Below are positions 16,433 through 27,494 of a stretch of 64,000 nucleotides of DNA, piece after piece. Position 1 is the first letter of the stretch. Every line of letters starts with the position of its first letter. The stretch lies in the NCBI RefSeq assembly GCF_020966755.1, contig NZ_JAJKFT010000010.1, forward strand, positions 3,413,415 through 3,477,414, read 5' to 3'. The notes under the pieces were generated by a model that worked only from the letters and a program-made list of their open reading frames with translations, made no database searches and had not been told where the DNA came from. Both the position numbers and the translations under genes were made by a program. The DNA is from Blastopirellula sediminis (GTDB lineage: Bacteria; Planctomycetota; Planctomycetia; Pirellulales; Pirellulaceae).

Positions 16433-17792
16433 TACCAGACGAAACGTCGCTTGGCTCTTCTCGATGGCAGTGATGATCTTGTCGGCGCCTTGCGTCAGTC
16501 GGGCCGATGTGCCTGATCCGAGCGAAGTCGACTTGTCGACTCCGCAAGGTTTCATGGCGGGGATCGGCTTCGATGAGAGCTATTACAAGATGTTCGACGA
16601 CGCCCAGCCTCTCAACGAAGCGGAGCAAGAACCGCTGATCCGGCTGCTGTCCCGAATCCGCCGTCCGAAACCGAAGCAGGTCGAATCATGGCTCAAGATT
16701 GAGCCGGATTGGAAGGCGTATGCCGAAGAACCGGCGCCGTCGCGGCTCGATTGTTTCCTGCTGGTCGGTCGCGTGGTGAAGATCGAGAGCCGGCCGATTC
16801 TGCCGGAACTGGGCGCCGCCTACGAATTGGAAGACTTCTATTCGCTGGAAGTGATTCCCGACGGCGACAAGACTGGTTCAGTCAAACGGGTCGTCCTACT
16901 GTCCTTGGCGATTCCGGAGCGTTTCAAGCCGCTAGTCGATAAGGAAGAAGGCGCCATTAACCAGCCGATCAGCGCCGCGGCTTACTTTCTGAAGCGAATG
17001 ACTCCGGTCGACGCCGAGGAGACCACGATTGCCGCGGTGACGCAGCGGGTCTCATGGCATCCCGATCAGGTTGACGCCCAGCTTGGAGTCAACGAAGGGC
17101 AAGTCTTGTTAGCGGCGCAAGGGGTTGATGTCGGCGAGTTTGACGCGGTCCGCGATCGGGCCTCTTTCTCAGGGCTTGAAAACGAATCGTTCTATCAATG
17201 TCTGTCAGCGGTCTCCTCCGTTCCGCGGGAAGAGTTGGCCAAAGCGGCGACGACGATTTCCTTGCCGCGGCTATTGACCGAACCGGAGCAATTTCGGGGC
17301 GCTGCGATGCGGGTGAGCGGTACGGTGCGGCGGATTACCAAGATCGTCGTCGATGAAGAGACGGCGCGACGCCGCGGTTTCGATCACTACTACGAGATCA
17401 ATCTGTTTGTGCCGCTTAAGGCGCCGATCATTTCGCAGGCCCACGGCGACCCTGCGACGCGACGCGAGTTCAAGGACGCGTATCCCGTCGTACTCTGCTC
17501 TCGTCAGTTGCCGGAAGGGGGAAGCGTCAGCGACGATTTGCATCTTCCGGTGACGGCCGACTGTTTCTTTTACAAGGACTGGGCGTATCGTTCGCCGTTC
17601 ATGTCGGACGAAGATTCGAATCGCCGTCAGGTCAGTCCCCTCTTCATCGTCGATCGCCCCCGCACGATGGAGGGCGCATCAACGGCCGAGGTGAATTCGA
17701 TCGCGGTCTGGCTCTTGATTTTCGCCGTTATCGCTTCAAGTTTGGGGATTGGCGCCGGCGTGATGCTGGCGGGAAGTCGGAATCGACGGTAA
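16425..17792 (+). CDS. Hypothetical secreted/membrane protein with OB-fold-like domain
   Basis: 455 residues from the ATG at 16425, which overlaps the upstream stop; an ATT-like upstream extension of 13 codons lacks a signal. The N-terminus is a signal sequence (VAWLFSMAVMILSAPCVSRA/DV). Two beta-rich domains follow. The first (about 80-200) and the second (about 280-395) both resemble the OB-like domain of the preceding protein: LPRLLTEPEQFRGAAMRVSG parallels FAQLFRQPDEYRGKLVAVSG, and both end in an aromatic F(F/Y)K-W-(I/A)Y motif. The C-terminus has a transmembrane helix (VNSIAVWLLIFAVIASSLGI) and a short basic tail. The protein is therefore probably anchored with its domains outside. Function unknown. 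Confidence 0.78.
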   Translation: MRSTRRNVAWLFSMAVMILSAPCVSRADVPDPSEVDLSTPQGFMAGIGFDESYYKMFDDAQPLNEAEQEPLIRLLSRIRRPKPKQVESWLKIEPDWKAYAEEPAPSRLDCFLLVGRVVKIESRPILPELGAAYELEDFYSLEVIPDGDKTGSVKRVVLLSLAIPERFKPLVDKEEGAINQPISAAAYFLKRMTPVDAEETTIAAVTQRVSWHPDQVDAQLGVNEGQVLLAAQGVDVGEFDAVRDRASFSGLENESFYQCLSAVSSVPREELAKAATTISLPRLLTEPEQFRGAAMRVSGTVRRITKIVVDEETARRRGFDHYYEINLFVPLKAPIISQAHGDPATRREFKDAYPVVLCSRQLPEGGSVSDDLHLPVTADCFFYKDWAYRSPFMSDEDSNRRQVSPLFIVDRPRTMEGASTAEVNSIAVWLLIFAVIASSLGIGAGVMLAGSRNRR

Positions 17793-17826
17793 AACAACGA
17801 GCGTCGTCGCATCACGGAGAACGAAC

Positions 17827-18090
17827 GTGGGATGGACAGCGCGGAAATCGATTACCTTGGGGCCGTTGCGCATCAACTTTAGCAAGAGCGGCGTCGGCTT
17901 TTCGTTCGGGATCACCGGCTTTCGCGGCGGCATGAGCGCTACCGGCAGAAAGTACGTCTCGGCCACCATTCCCGGGACCGGGATTCGCTATCAAAAGTCG
18001 GGCAAGACGTTGATGTCGTTGCTTGATTTCAGTCAGCCCGAAAAGAAAACAAAAAAACGAACTTACAAACGCAAGACAACGATTAGGTGA
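17827..18090 (+). CDS. DUF4236 family protein
   Basis: 87 residues. The pattern GWTARKSITLGPLRINFSKSG, then GVGFSFGITGFRGG and TIPGTGIRYQKS matches the DUF4236 family, whose N-terminal signature is F-R-x-S-x-x-x-G-P-x-R-x-N-x-S-K-S-G, often at the start of larger proteins of unknown function. Here it stands alone with a Lys/Arg-rich tail. No membrane helix is seen. It ends in a GTGA overlap with the next gene, so the two are probably made together. Confidence 0.8.
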   Translation: MGWTARKSITLGPLRINFSKSGVGFSFGITGFRGGMSATGRKYVSATIPGTGIRYQKSGKTLMSLLDFSQPEKKTKKRTYKRKTTIR

Positions 18091-18392
18091 AGAGCGTGGA
18101 TATTCAATTTGTTCGCATGGTCCGTACCGACGCCTCGGAACGATTTGTCCTGCTAGGAGCGGATGGCGCCGAGCTTGGGATGTTCGACCTCCACTTTTTG
18201 ACCAGCGGCAACGTAATCGGCTCGCTGATCCTGCTCGACGAAAGTTTGGCCGCAGGCGAATCGGTTGAAAAACTGTTGCACCGGATCGACGAAGAGCTGC
18301 TGCCGGCCGTCAGCCTGGACGAAAAGAATCTGTCGTTCACGGTAGTCAAAGGGGAATTGATCGGCACCTTCTCCTCGAACGACGAAGAATAG
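18087..18392 (+). CDS. Small acidic protein of unknown function
   Basis: 101 residues, starting with GTG at 18087-18089 that overlaps the previous stop by four bases (GTGA). The sequence alternates predicted strands and one helix (ESVEKLLHRIDEELLPAVSL) and ends in an acidic tail. I recognise no family. Its tight coupling to the DUF4236 gene upstream and to the pentapeptide gene seven bases downstream suggests a shared operon. Confidence 0.7.
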   Translation: MKSVDIQFVRMVRTDASERFVLLGADGAELGMFDLHFLTSGNVIGSLILLDESLAAGESVEKLLHRIDEELLPAVSLDEKNLSFTVVKGELIGTFSSNDEE

Positions 18393-18399
18393 ACGGCGG

Positions 18400-19050
18400 A
18401 TGGCGAAAAAGACGTGGGGCTACGGATTATTGGCCCCGGACCTGCCGGCTGACGAAGATCTGACCCCCTGCTCGGTCGAAACGATTGCTGAGGATCAAGC
18501 GTACGAGCGGGTCTTGATCCGCGGGCAGCGCACCTCGGGGACGATCGATCGGTTGACGATCGCCGAATCGCGACTGGACCAGGTCGCGTGGCCCGAAGCG
18601 AAGCTGCCGGAGGTGCTGCTCCGCGACGTGCAGGGATCGACCTGCGACTTCTCCAACGCCCAGATGCCGGGGGGCGAATTTCAGCAGGTCGAACTGGTCG
18701 GCGCGAAGCTGATCGGGATCGACTTTACTGACGCCGCCTGGCGGAATGTTGTGCTGACCCGCTGTAATCTTTCGTTCTGCACATGGCGCGGGGCCAAGCT
18801 AAAGAACGTTCGCTTTGAAGACTGCGAACTGGGAGACGCCGACTTCTACCTGGTTCAGTTTGAATCGGTCGAATGGATCGATTGCCGATTGCGTCGCAGT
18901 CGGTTTTACGGCGCCCGTTTTACCGAAACGAAGATGACGCGGTGCGACCTGCTCGATCTGGGCGCTGCGGCGGACGACTTGCGGAAGCTGAAGATGGACG
19001 CTGCTGGTTGGCTGCAACTGGCGCCTCTGTTTGACGTAACGATTGACTAG
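18400..19050 (+). CDS. Pentapeptide-repeat protein
   Basis: 216 residues. From about residue 55 to 190 the sequence follows the A(D/N)LxX five-residue rhythm, for example DFSNAQMPGGEFQQVELVGA, KLIGIDFTDA, CNLSFCTWRGAKLKNVRFED and CELGDADFYLVQFESVEWID. Such repeats form a right-handed quadrilateral beta helix. Some members bind DNA gyrase, but most have no known role. There is no signal peptide, so it is probably cytoplasmic. It closes the plus-strand run starting at 15362. Confidence 0.85.
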   Translation: MAKKTWGYGLLAPDLPADEDLTPCSVETIAEDQAYERVLIRGQRTSGTIDRLTIAESRLDQVAWPEAKLPEVLLRDVQGSTCDFSNAQMPGGEFQQVELVGAKLIGIDFTDAAWRNVVLTRCNLSFCTWRGAKLKNVRFEDCELGDADFYLVQFESVEWIDCRLRRSRFYGARFTETKMTRCDLLDLGAAADDLRKLKMDAAGWLQLAPLFDVTID

Positions 19051-19140
19051 CCGGATTCGGGGGTTTTGATTGCTTCTGTGACCGGGGGGAAATATCTTGC
19101 AAGGATTGGTTAACGCCCCTTGCTTGAAAGCCCCAAGTCC

Positions 19141-19968
19141 ATGAATCGAATCGTATTGCTCCTTGCTCTGTTGTTGCCAAGCGTAGTGATCCATTCTTCC
19201 GCGGCGCAAGCTCCTCGTCGTGAAGTTCAATGGGTAAATTCCGATATCGCCAAGGCGCCAGGACTGTCGCATAAGATTTTGGACAGCAAGGCGCTCGGAC
19301 ATGACGTTGGATACGTCGTCTGGACGCCGCCGCAGTTCGACGACAGCGGAAAGACTCGCTATCCGGTCGTCTACTTTCTGCATGGCGCCGGCGGTTCGGA
19401 AAAGTCGGACTCCGCCGGTTTCTCATCAATGGTTGCCGGGGCGATTCGCAGCGGTAAGTTTCCCGCCGCGATTTGCGTCTTTCCCAACGGCGGCATGAGC
19501 GGCTATCGAGCGGAGGTCGAGAAGATGATCGTCGACGAATTGATTCCGCTGATCGACAATGAGTATCCGACCAGGGCGGAGCAGTCGTCGCGCGTTGTCT
19601 GCGGTTTTTCGATGGGAGGCGCGGGATCGGTTCGACTATCGCTGGAACATCCCGATTTGTTCGCCGCCGCCGGAAGTTGGGGTGGCGCACTCAACTGGCG
19701 CGGACGGGCCGAAGATAGCACGATGCTGCCGGTCGCCAAACAAAACGCCGGAACGCTAAAGAAGAACAACTTCGCCCTGCTGACGATCAACGGCGATCAG
19801 GATCATCCCGAAGGGTTCGACCTACTGAAAGAGATTTTGACGGCGGCTGAAGTCCCGCACGAAACGCTCGTTCTGCCGGAAACCAATCACAATCTCGGCA
19901 AGTACTATAACGGCTCCAAAGAGAAGACGCTGCAGTTTCTGGCGACGCATCTAACCGAGTCGAATTAA
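19141..19968 (+). CDS. Secreted esterase of the alpha/beta-hydrolase (esterase D/enterochelin esterase-like) group
   Basis: 275 residues from the ATG at 19141; a TTG seven codons upstream is less likely. The signal peptide is MNRIVLLLALLLPSVVIHSS ending near AAQA. The fold markers are VVYFLHGAGGSEKS (oxyanion strand), the nucleophile elbow GFSMGGAGS with the Ser of G-x-S-x-G, an Asp in NGDQDHPEG and the His of ETNHNLGKYY. These are features of the putative esterase family (PF00756). The substrate is not evident. A periplasmic or surface location is predicted. It converges on the NADH dehydrogenase gene with 18 bp between stops. Confidence 0.88.
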   Translation: MNRIVLLLALLLPSVVIHSSAAQAPRREVQWVNSDIAKAPGLSHKILDSKALGHDVGYVVWTPPQFDDSGKTRYPVVYFLHGAGGSEKSDSAGFSSMVAGAIRSGKFPAAICVFPNGGMSGYRAEVEKMIVDELIPLIDNEYPTRAEQSSRVVCGFSMGGAGSVRLSLEHPDLFAAAGSWGGALNWRGRAEDSTMLPVAKQNAGTLKKNNFALLTINGDQDHPEGFDLLKEILTAAEVPHETLVLPETNHNLGKYYNGSKEKTLQFLATHLTESN

Positions 19969-19986
19969 CGTGGCGGCCTGACTTCG

Positions 19987-21294
19987 CTACGAGTTCAAAA
20001 TATCCTGCAGCTCTTCCTGGCGATAATCTTCACCGGTGATCAAGCGGGCCGAGCGATTGAAGGTGGAGTAAGCCCAACTCCATTGCATCAGCACGAGCAG
20101 GCGGCTTTCGAACTGGATCAGCTTCATCAAGTGAATGACCAGCCAGAGGACCCACGCGACGAAGCCGGTATATTTCCATTTGCCGAGCACCGCGACCGCT
20201 TTCGAGCGGCCGATCGTCGCCAGGCTGCCGGGGTCATGGTAGTGGAACGGATCGACCGGTTTGCCTTGCAGACGTTTGACGATCGTCTTCGCGGCGTATT
20301 GCCCTTGTTGCATCGCGACCGGAGCGACGCCAGGCAGCGGGTGTTCGCCTTGATGCGCGTAGCAGGCCATATCGCCGATCACGAAGATCTCGGGATGGCC
20401 GGCGATCGTGCAATCGGGCTCGGTCATGACGCGTCCGCCGCGATCGGTTTTCGCGCCGGTCTTTTCGGCCAGCTTGCGACCTAGCGGATTCGCTTGCACG
20501 CCGGCCGCCCAGATGATCGTTTTTGCTCGGATGGTCGTTTCTTCATCATTGTGCGAAACGACGACCGAGTCTTCCTCGACGTTGCACACCTTGTGGTGGT
20601 TGTGAACTTCCACGCCAAGTTTGACCAGCGCGTCATGCGCGTAGGTCGACAGTTCCACTGGGAAGGGCGCCAGGACGCGCTCTCCGGCGTCGACCAGCAG
20701 GATCCGCGCATCGGCGGGGTTAATGTTGCGGAAGTCGTACTTCATCGTGTTGTGCGAGATCTCGGCCAAGGCGCCGGCCAACTCGACGCCGGTCGGACCG
20801 CCGCCGACGATGACGAAGGTCAGCAACTCTTCGCGGAGTTTCGGATCGGTCTCTCGTTCCGCTTGCTCAAAGGCGGAGAGGACGCGGCGGCGGATTTCGG
20901 TCGCATCTTCGATCGACTTCAGGCCAGGCGAAAGCTTCGCCCATTGATTCTGCCCGAAGTAGCCGGTCTCGGCCCCGGCGGCGACGATCAGCGAGTCGTA
21001 TGCAATTTCGCCGTCGTGCAGGATCACCTTTTTATTTTCAGGATCGAAGTCGGCGACGTCGGCCATCACCACTTCGGTATTGCGCTGACGGACCAGGATT
21101 CGCCGCAGCGGCGCGGCGATGTTGGCCGGAGAGAGCCCGCCGGTCGCGACCTGGTAAAGGAGCGGCTGGAACAAGTGAAAGTTCCGCCGATCGACCATCG
21201 TCACTTGGACCGGCGACGAACCCAAGCTGCGCGCCGCGTAGAGGCCGCCAAAGCCGCCTCCGATAATCACTACTCGATGCGTTTCGCCCTTCAT
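19987..21294 (-). CDS. ndh: Type II NADH:quinone oxidoreductase
   Basis: 435 residues from the ATG at 21292-21294, with GGGAG about eight bases upstream. The FAD-binding motif is VVIIGGGFGGLYAARSLG and the NAD-binding motif FVIVGGGPTGVELAGALAE; DCTIAGHPEIFVIGDMA is the second FAD contact. PVAMQQGQYAAKTI is the quinone-site AQxAxQ-like region. A C-terminal amphipathic/hydrophobic stretch (FVAWVLWLVIHLMKLIQF) would attach the protein to the inner membrane. NDH-2 transfers electrons from NADH to (mena)quinone without pumping protons. It is monocistronic, between convergent and divergent neighbours. Confidence 0.93.
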   Translation of the reverse strand: MKGETHRVVIIGGGFGGLYAARSLGSSPVQVTMVDRRNFHLFQPLLYQVATGGLSPANIAAPLRRILVRQRNTEVVMADVADFDPENKKVILHDGEIAYDSLIVAAGAETGYFGQNQWAKLSPGLKSIEDATEIRRRVLSAFEQAERETDPKLREELLTFVIVGGGPTGVELAGALAEISHNTMKYDFRNINPADARILLVDAGERVLAPFPVELSTYAHDALVKLGVEVHNHHKVCNVEEDSVVVSHNDEETTIRAKTIIWAAGVQANPLGRKLAEKTGAKTDRGGRVMTEPDCTIAGHPEIFVIGDMACYAHQGEHPLPGVAPVAMQQGQYAAKTIVKRLQGKPVDPFHYHDPGSLATIGRSKAVAVLGKWKYTGFVAWVLWLVIHLMKLIQFESRLLVLMQWSWAYSTFNRSARLITGEDYRQEELQDILNS

Positions 21295-21436
21295 GGAGGA
21301 TCTCCCAGGTGAGTTTGGGACTTTCATTGTCGCGATTTCTGGAATTCCTTGAAGCAGGGCGCCTTTTGCGGATAATCAAAACCATGCGCGGATGGCATCT
21401 TTTGACTCTCCCCTGCCCTGGATTAAGGAATTCGAC

Positions 21437-22537
21437 ATGCGGACGACGCTTGGAGCCTTCGTGCTCAGTTTGACGATGGTCGCTGGTTTACATGCCGCCG
21501 ATGCGGAAATGTACGGCCTGAAAAAAGGAACGCCCGAAATAAAATCGGCCGGACCGCTCGCTTTCGCCCCAGACGGAGTATTGCTGGTCGGCGATCCGAA
21601 ATCGGCCGCCGTGTTCGCCATCGCTACGGGGGAAAAACCGGGCGCCCCGGAAAAGGTGAAGTTCGAGATCGCCTCGCTGCGCGAAAAACTCGCCAAGGTG
21701 CTCGGTGGCAGTCCGGCTGATCTGAATATCGCGGATCTGGCGGTTAATCCGGAAACAGGCACGGTTTATCTGTCGGTCGCTTCCGGCGGCAAGCCGGCGC
21801 TGGTGAAGATCGACGCCGATCAGAACATCACCTCGATCGCGCTGAAAGACGTTCCCTTCGCCCAGGTAGAGCTATCGGATGCTCCGGCCGACGAATTGAG
21901 CGGCGAAGGTCGTCGTCGTCGCAACCTGCGTAACGAGTCGATTACCGATATCGCCTATGCCGACGGTCAGGTCATCGTTACCGGTCTGGCGGCCGGCGAA
22001 GGCGCCTCGGCGGTTCGCAGCGTGCCGTTCCCCTTCACCACCGGCGATCAACTGTCGCGGATCGAAATCTTCCACGCCGCTCACGGACGTGACGAAGATA
22101 CGGCCGTGGTTCGCACGTTCGTGCCGTTTAACATCGGCGGCGAACCTCACGTGCTGGCCGGCTTTACCTGCACGCCGCTGGTCAAGTTCCCGGTCAAGCA
22201 ACTGCAGACGCAGGAAAAAGTGAAAGGGACGACGGTCGCCGAACTCGGCAATCGCAATCAGCCGCTCGACATGATCGTCTACGAAAAGGATGGCAAGACC
22301 TTCCTGCTGTCGGCCAACTCGGCTCGCGGCGTGATGAAGATCAGCACTGACGATCTGGAACGGGAAGAAGGTTTGACCGAACCGGTTAAAGGTGGCGGCA
22401 CCGCTGGCCAGTCGTACGAAACGATCGGCGACCTGGAAGGAGTTGTGCAGTTGGCCAAGCTGAACGACACGAGCGCCGTCGTCGTGATCCAAGGCGCCGA
22501 CAACGGCTGGACTCTGAAGTCGGTCCCACTGCCGTAA
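21437..22537 (+). CDS. Secreted protein of unknown function
   Basis: 366 residues from the ATG at 21437, preceded by AAGGAA. The signal peptide is clear (TTLGAFVLSLTMVAGLHA/AD). The mature part has repeated strand patterns of the type GPLAFAPDGVLLVGDPKSAA, IADLAVNPETGTVYLSVASG and ITDIAYADGQVIVTGLAAG, which look like beta-propeller blades. I cannot name a family with confidence. A strong terminator follows the stop by 23 bp, so it is transcribed alone. Confidence 0.8.
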   Translation: MRTTLGAFVLSLTMVAGLHAADAEMYGLKKGTPEIKSAGPLAFAPDGVLLVGDPKSAAVFAIATGEKPGAPEKVKFEIASLREKLAKVLGGSPADLNIADLAVNPETGTVYLSVASGGKPALVKIDADQNITSIALKDVPFAQVELSDAPADELSGEGRRRRNLRNESITDIAYADGQVIVTGLAAGEGASAVRSVPFPFTTGDQLSRIEIFHAAHGRDEDTAVVRTFVPFNIGGEPHVLAGFTCTPLVKFPVKQLQTQEKVKGTTVAELGNRNQPLDMIVYEKDGKTFLLSANSARGVMKISTDDLEREEGLTEPVKGGGTAGQSYETIGDLEGVVQLAKLNDTSAVVVIQGADNGWTLKSVPLP

Positions 22538-22560
22538 GGCGGATTTGACGTAACATTCCG

Positions 22561-22597
22561 GGCGCCACGGCTCACAGAGCCGTGGCGCCCTTTTTTT
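22561..22597 (+). terminator. Strong intrinsic terminator
   Basis: A perfect 13-bp stem (GGCGCCACGGCTC / GAGCCGTGGCGCC) with an ACA loop is followed by CTTTTTTT. It lies 23 bp after the stop of the secreted-protein gene. Confidence 0.93.
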
Positions 22598-22728
22598 GTG
22601 GTTAGCCCTGAAAGCTCCTGCTTTCTGGGCGGCGCAGCCGCAGGAAGCATCAAAGCCAGGTCATGTAGTCTAGGGAGGCGCCGATTCCTATCCGGCCGCG
22701 GAGCGATGCTTCCTGGCGACGTTGTCGC

Positions 22729-22752
22729 CCCAGATAGCGGCAGCTATCTGGG
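22729..22752. repeat. Perfect hairpin abutting the thiE stop
   Basis: CCCAGATAGC and GCTATCTGGG form a perfect 10-bp stem with a GGCA loop. Its edge touches the stop codon of thiE on the minus strand. No T tract follows on the minus strand. It may slow decay or mark a REP-like element; a pair of inverted GGAAGCATC-type arms (22642-22651 and 22705-22714) lies next to it. Confidence 0.5.
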
Positions 22753-23823
22753 CTAATCAGTTTGAAGAATTGCTCGCAGTTTCGCGGCCGCACTCTTCGG
22801 ATCTTTGGCGGCTGCGACCGCTCCGCTCACCGCCACGCGAGTCAGTCCTGCGTCGATCACTTGACCGACATTCTCGGCGGAGATGCCACCAATCGCGAAA
22901 GCCGGCAAGCGGATCTCATCGGCCACTTGTCGCACCAGATCGAGTCCAGGGAACTGATCAAACGATTTCGTTTGCGACGGAAACGTCGGTCCGACGCCAA
23001 TGTAGTCAGCGCCATCGAGAACCGCGCGGCGAGCTTGTTCGATGCTGTGCGTTGAGACGCCGACCAATTTGTCGACGCCGAGAATCGCGCGTGCTTCTTT
23101 AACTGACAGTTCTTCCTGTCCCACGTGTACTCCATCGGCGCCAGCCAGCGCTGCGATGTCTACGCGGTCGTTAACGATGAAAAAAGTGGAACTTTCGCTC
23201 GTCATTTTGCGCAAATGTCGCGCTCGTTCGAGCAGCGTTTTGTCGTCGAGTCGCTTGTCGCGAAGTTGCAAAATATCAACTCCGCCAGCGATCAACTCGC
23301 CTGCGAGTTGCGCGAAATGTTCCGCGTCACGCCCACCATCGATCAGCACATAGAGGCGCGCGTCGGCCAGTCTCGCGCCGTTCTCGCGCGTCGTGGTGAT
23401 CGCTTTCTCGAGCGTGTAGCTGCGGTATCGGAGTTGTTCGAAATGGGACGAAACTGCCGGCTGCACCAGCTTGCTGAATTCCTCCAGCGTCCGGAGCGAC
23501 TGCTGGGCCCGTTTGAGGTTCGAGATGGCAATCTGGGCAAGATCGGTTCTTGCCTGTTCCGCTTCGGTGGAAACCGTCACGCCGACGTCGGCTTGCGTAT
23601 CTCTCGCCCTGTGCAGCGTTTCGGACGAGAAAAGCTTGAGTGTGGCGGTCAGGTCGTGGCGGAGGTTTTTCACCTGCGTGGTTAAATGACGATCATCCAG
23701 GCCGAAACGGACGAAATCTTCGACAACCCGCAATCCTTCGGCCGCTCGGTTGGCGGCGGCGTCGATGGCACGCCAGGCGGTTATGGTCGAATGGGGGTTT
23801 GCTGGCTGCGAGTCGTGCGACAT
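22753..23823 (-). CDS. thiE: Thiamine phosphate synthase fused to an N-terminal ThiD2 domain
   Basis: 356 residues, against about 210 for a plain ThiE. Residues 1-135 carry NRAAEGLRVVEDFVRFGLDD and KNLRHDL, the signature of the ThiD2 domain, reported as a hydroxymethylpyrimidine-phosphate kinase in such fusions. Residues 150-350 are a ThiE TIM barrel: QLRDK, NDRVDIAALAGADGVHVGQE, GVSTHSIEQARRA, DYIGVGPTFPSQTK and FAIGGISAENVGQVIDAG. The enzyme would phosphorylate HMP-P and join it to thiazole phosphate. The HMP-P maker thiC is also in this window, about 20 kb away. I saw no TPP-riboswitch sequence in the 300 bp upstream. Confidence 0.9.
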   Translation of the reverse strand: MSHDSQPANPHSTITAWRAIDAAANRAAEGLRVVEDFVRFGLDDRHLTTQVKNLRHDLTATLKLFSSETLHRARDTQADVGVTVSTEAEQARTDLAQIAISNLKRAQQSLRTLEEFSKLVQPAVSSHFEQLRYRSYTLEKAITTTRENGARLADARLYVLIDGGRDAEHFAQLAGELIAGGVDILQLRDKRLDDKTLLERARHLRKMTSESSTFFIVNDRVDIAALAGADGVHVGQEELSVKEARAILGVDKLVGVSTHSIEQARRAVLDGADYIGVGPTFPSQTKSFDQFPGLDLVRQVADEIRLPAFAIGGISAENVGQVIDAGLTRVAVSGAVAAAKDPKSAAAKLRAILQTD

Positions 23824-24129
23824 CCGATATTTCCTGGGGTATTAGTCATCCCGATTGTAGAGACTCTGGCCCAGTGGGGCATTAGGGGCGAACATTTCAC
23901 GTAAACGACGCCTGGGGCAAGGGTTGCTGAGTTGCCGCCATTTCCTTGCGATAGAAGTATCGGTTACATCGTTACCTTTAGAGATTTTGATCCTGTTCGC
24001 CCAAAGTGCGTAAGTTCATGGCGTTTCTTTAGTTGCCTTGCTTGCGCTTTATTTGCGAGTTAGAATTCCCAGGCGATTCCGACCGATCGCTCCGCTGTGC
24101 GGAGTTTGATCGCTTCTGGAGAGGTAGGG
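23824..24129. other. Intergenic region, divergent promoters expected
   Basis: 306 bp separate thiE (minus) from the TPR membrane gene (plus). Apart from the promoter candidate listed at 24038-24066 and a small hairpin near the end (GCTCCGC TGT GCGGAG), I see no open frame or RNA gene here. Confidence 0.5.
24038..24066 (+). promoter_or_regulatory. Sigma-70-like promoter candidate for the TPR membrane gene and clpC
   Basis: TTGCTT and TAGAAT are separated by exactly 17 bp. They lie 64 bp before the start of the TPR membrane gene. The -35 is imperfect (TTGACA consensus) and planctomycete promoters are poorly defined, so this is a sequence-only candidate. Confidence 0.4.
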
Positions 24130-24762
24130 ATGCTAAGTTCGCCATGGATATATTGCCTTTGGCCAGGGCTCACCGAAACGTGGGTATATGGTCGATGGCG
24201 AGGGCTCGTGTGGGCCGGCGGGTTCGCGCTGCTTTTGAACGCAGCGTTGATTCTGCACGGCGTTTGGCCAGAGCTCGTGGGCGAAACGATACGGCATAGC
24301 ATTTGGTATGTAGTCACTGGCGTTTGGGTGACTTCCGCTGGATGGAGCATCTATCGCGTCGCTCGCGGCGGTTATCAACCGCTGGACGAGTCGGTCGAGG
24401 CCTTGTTTCACGCGGCCCAAAACGAATACTTACAAGGGCAATGGCACCAGGCCGAAGCGACTTTGCTTCGTTTGCTCTCGCGCGAACCGCGTGACGCAGA
24501 AGCGCGCCTGATGTTGGCGACCTTGTACCGGCACACTCAGCGATATGACGCGGCGCTCGAAGCGATCGCCAAGTTGACCAAGCTGGATGCGGCCGGACGC
24601 TGGTGGGCGGAGATTCAACGCGAACGCCGCTTGCTGGCCGATCGGATGGCGGATGAGAGCGAACCGGACGAAAGCGAACCGGATCCCTCCCCTTCAGCAT
24701 CCAATCAGGAAGCAGAGAATGTCGGACGAGACGAAACGGCCCCGTCTACAGAGGCGGCATAG
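24130..24762 (+). CDS. Membrane protein with TPR-like domain
   Basis: 210 residues from the ATG at 24130, preceded by GAGGTAGGG. Two hydrophobic helices (about 24-45 WAGGFALLLNAALILHGVW, and 57-75 YVVTGVWVTSAGWSIY) precede a soluble TPR-like pair: ALFHAAQNEYLQGQWHQAEA and ARLMLATLYRHTQRYDAALE. The C-terminal tail is acidic and rich in Glu, Ser and Pro. It is 72 bp upstream of clpC on the same strand and might be co-transcribed. I know of no named function. TPR domains of this type bind partner proteins. Confidence 0.8.
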   Translation: MLSSPWIYCLWPGLTETWVYGRWRGLVWAGGFALLLNAALILHGVWPELVGETIRHSIWYVVTGVWVTSAGWSIYRVARGGYQPLDESVEALFHAAQNEYLQGQWHQAEATLLRLLSREPRDAEARLMLATLYRHTQRYDAALEAIAKLTKLDAAGRWWAEIQRERRLLADRMADESEPDESEPDPSPSASNQEAENVGRDETAPSTEAA

Positions 24763-24834
24763 TCCGGATCGCCCAGTCCGATAGAATACAAAGCAGTAGA
24801 CTACCCGCTATTACTCATCGCGAGGTTGAACTCC

Positions 24835-27378
<2,544 letters not shown>

Positions 27379-27403
27379 GCTTCGCCTTGAAAAGTGAAAT
27401 TAG

Positions 27404-27434
27404 AAAGCCCGGCCAAATTGGCCGGGCTTTTTTT
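27404..27434 (+). terminator. Intrinsic terminator of clpC
   Basis: AAAGCCCGGCCAA and TTGGCCGGGCTTT form a 13-bp stem around a single base (in practice a shorter stem with a small loop), followed by TTTTT. It lies 25 bp after the clpC stop. Confidence 0.92.
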
Positions 27435-27494
27435 GTTTCTTGGTATAACGCGAAGAGAAAGGGAAGATCGTTTTTATCGCGAAAGGCTCGTAAC

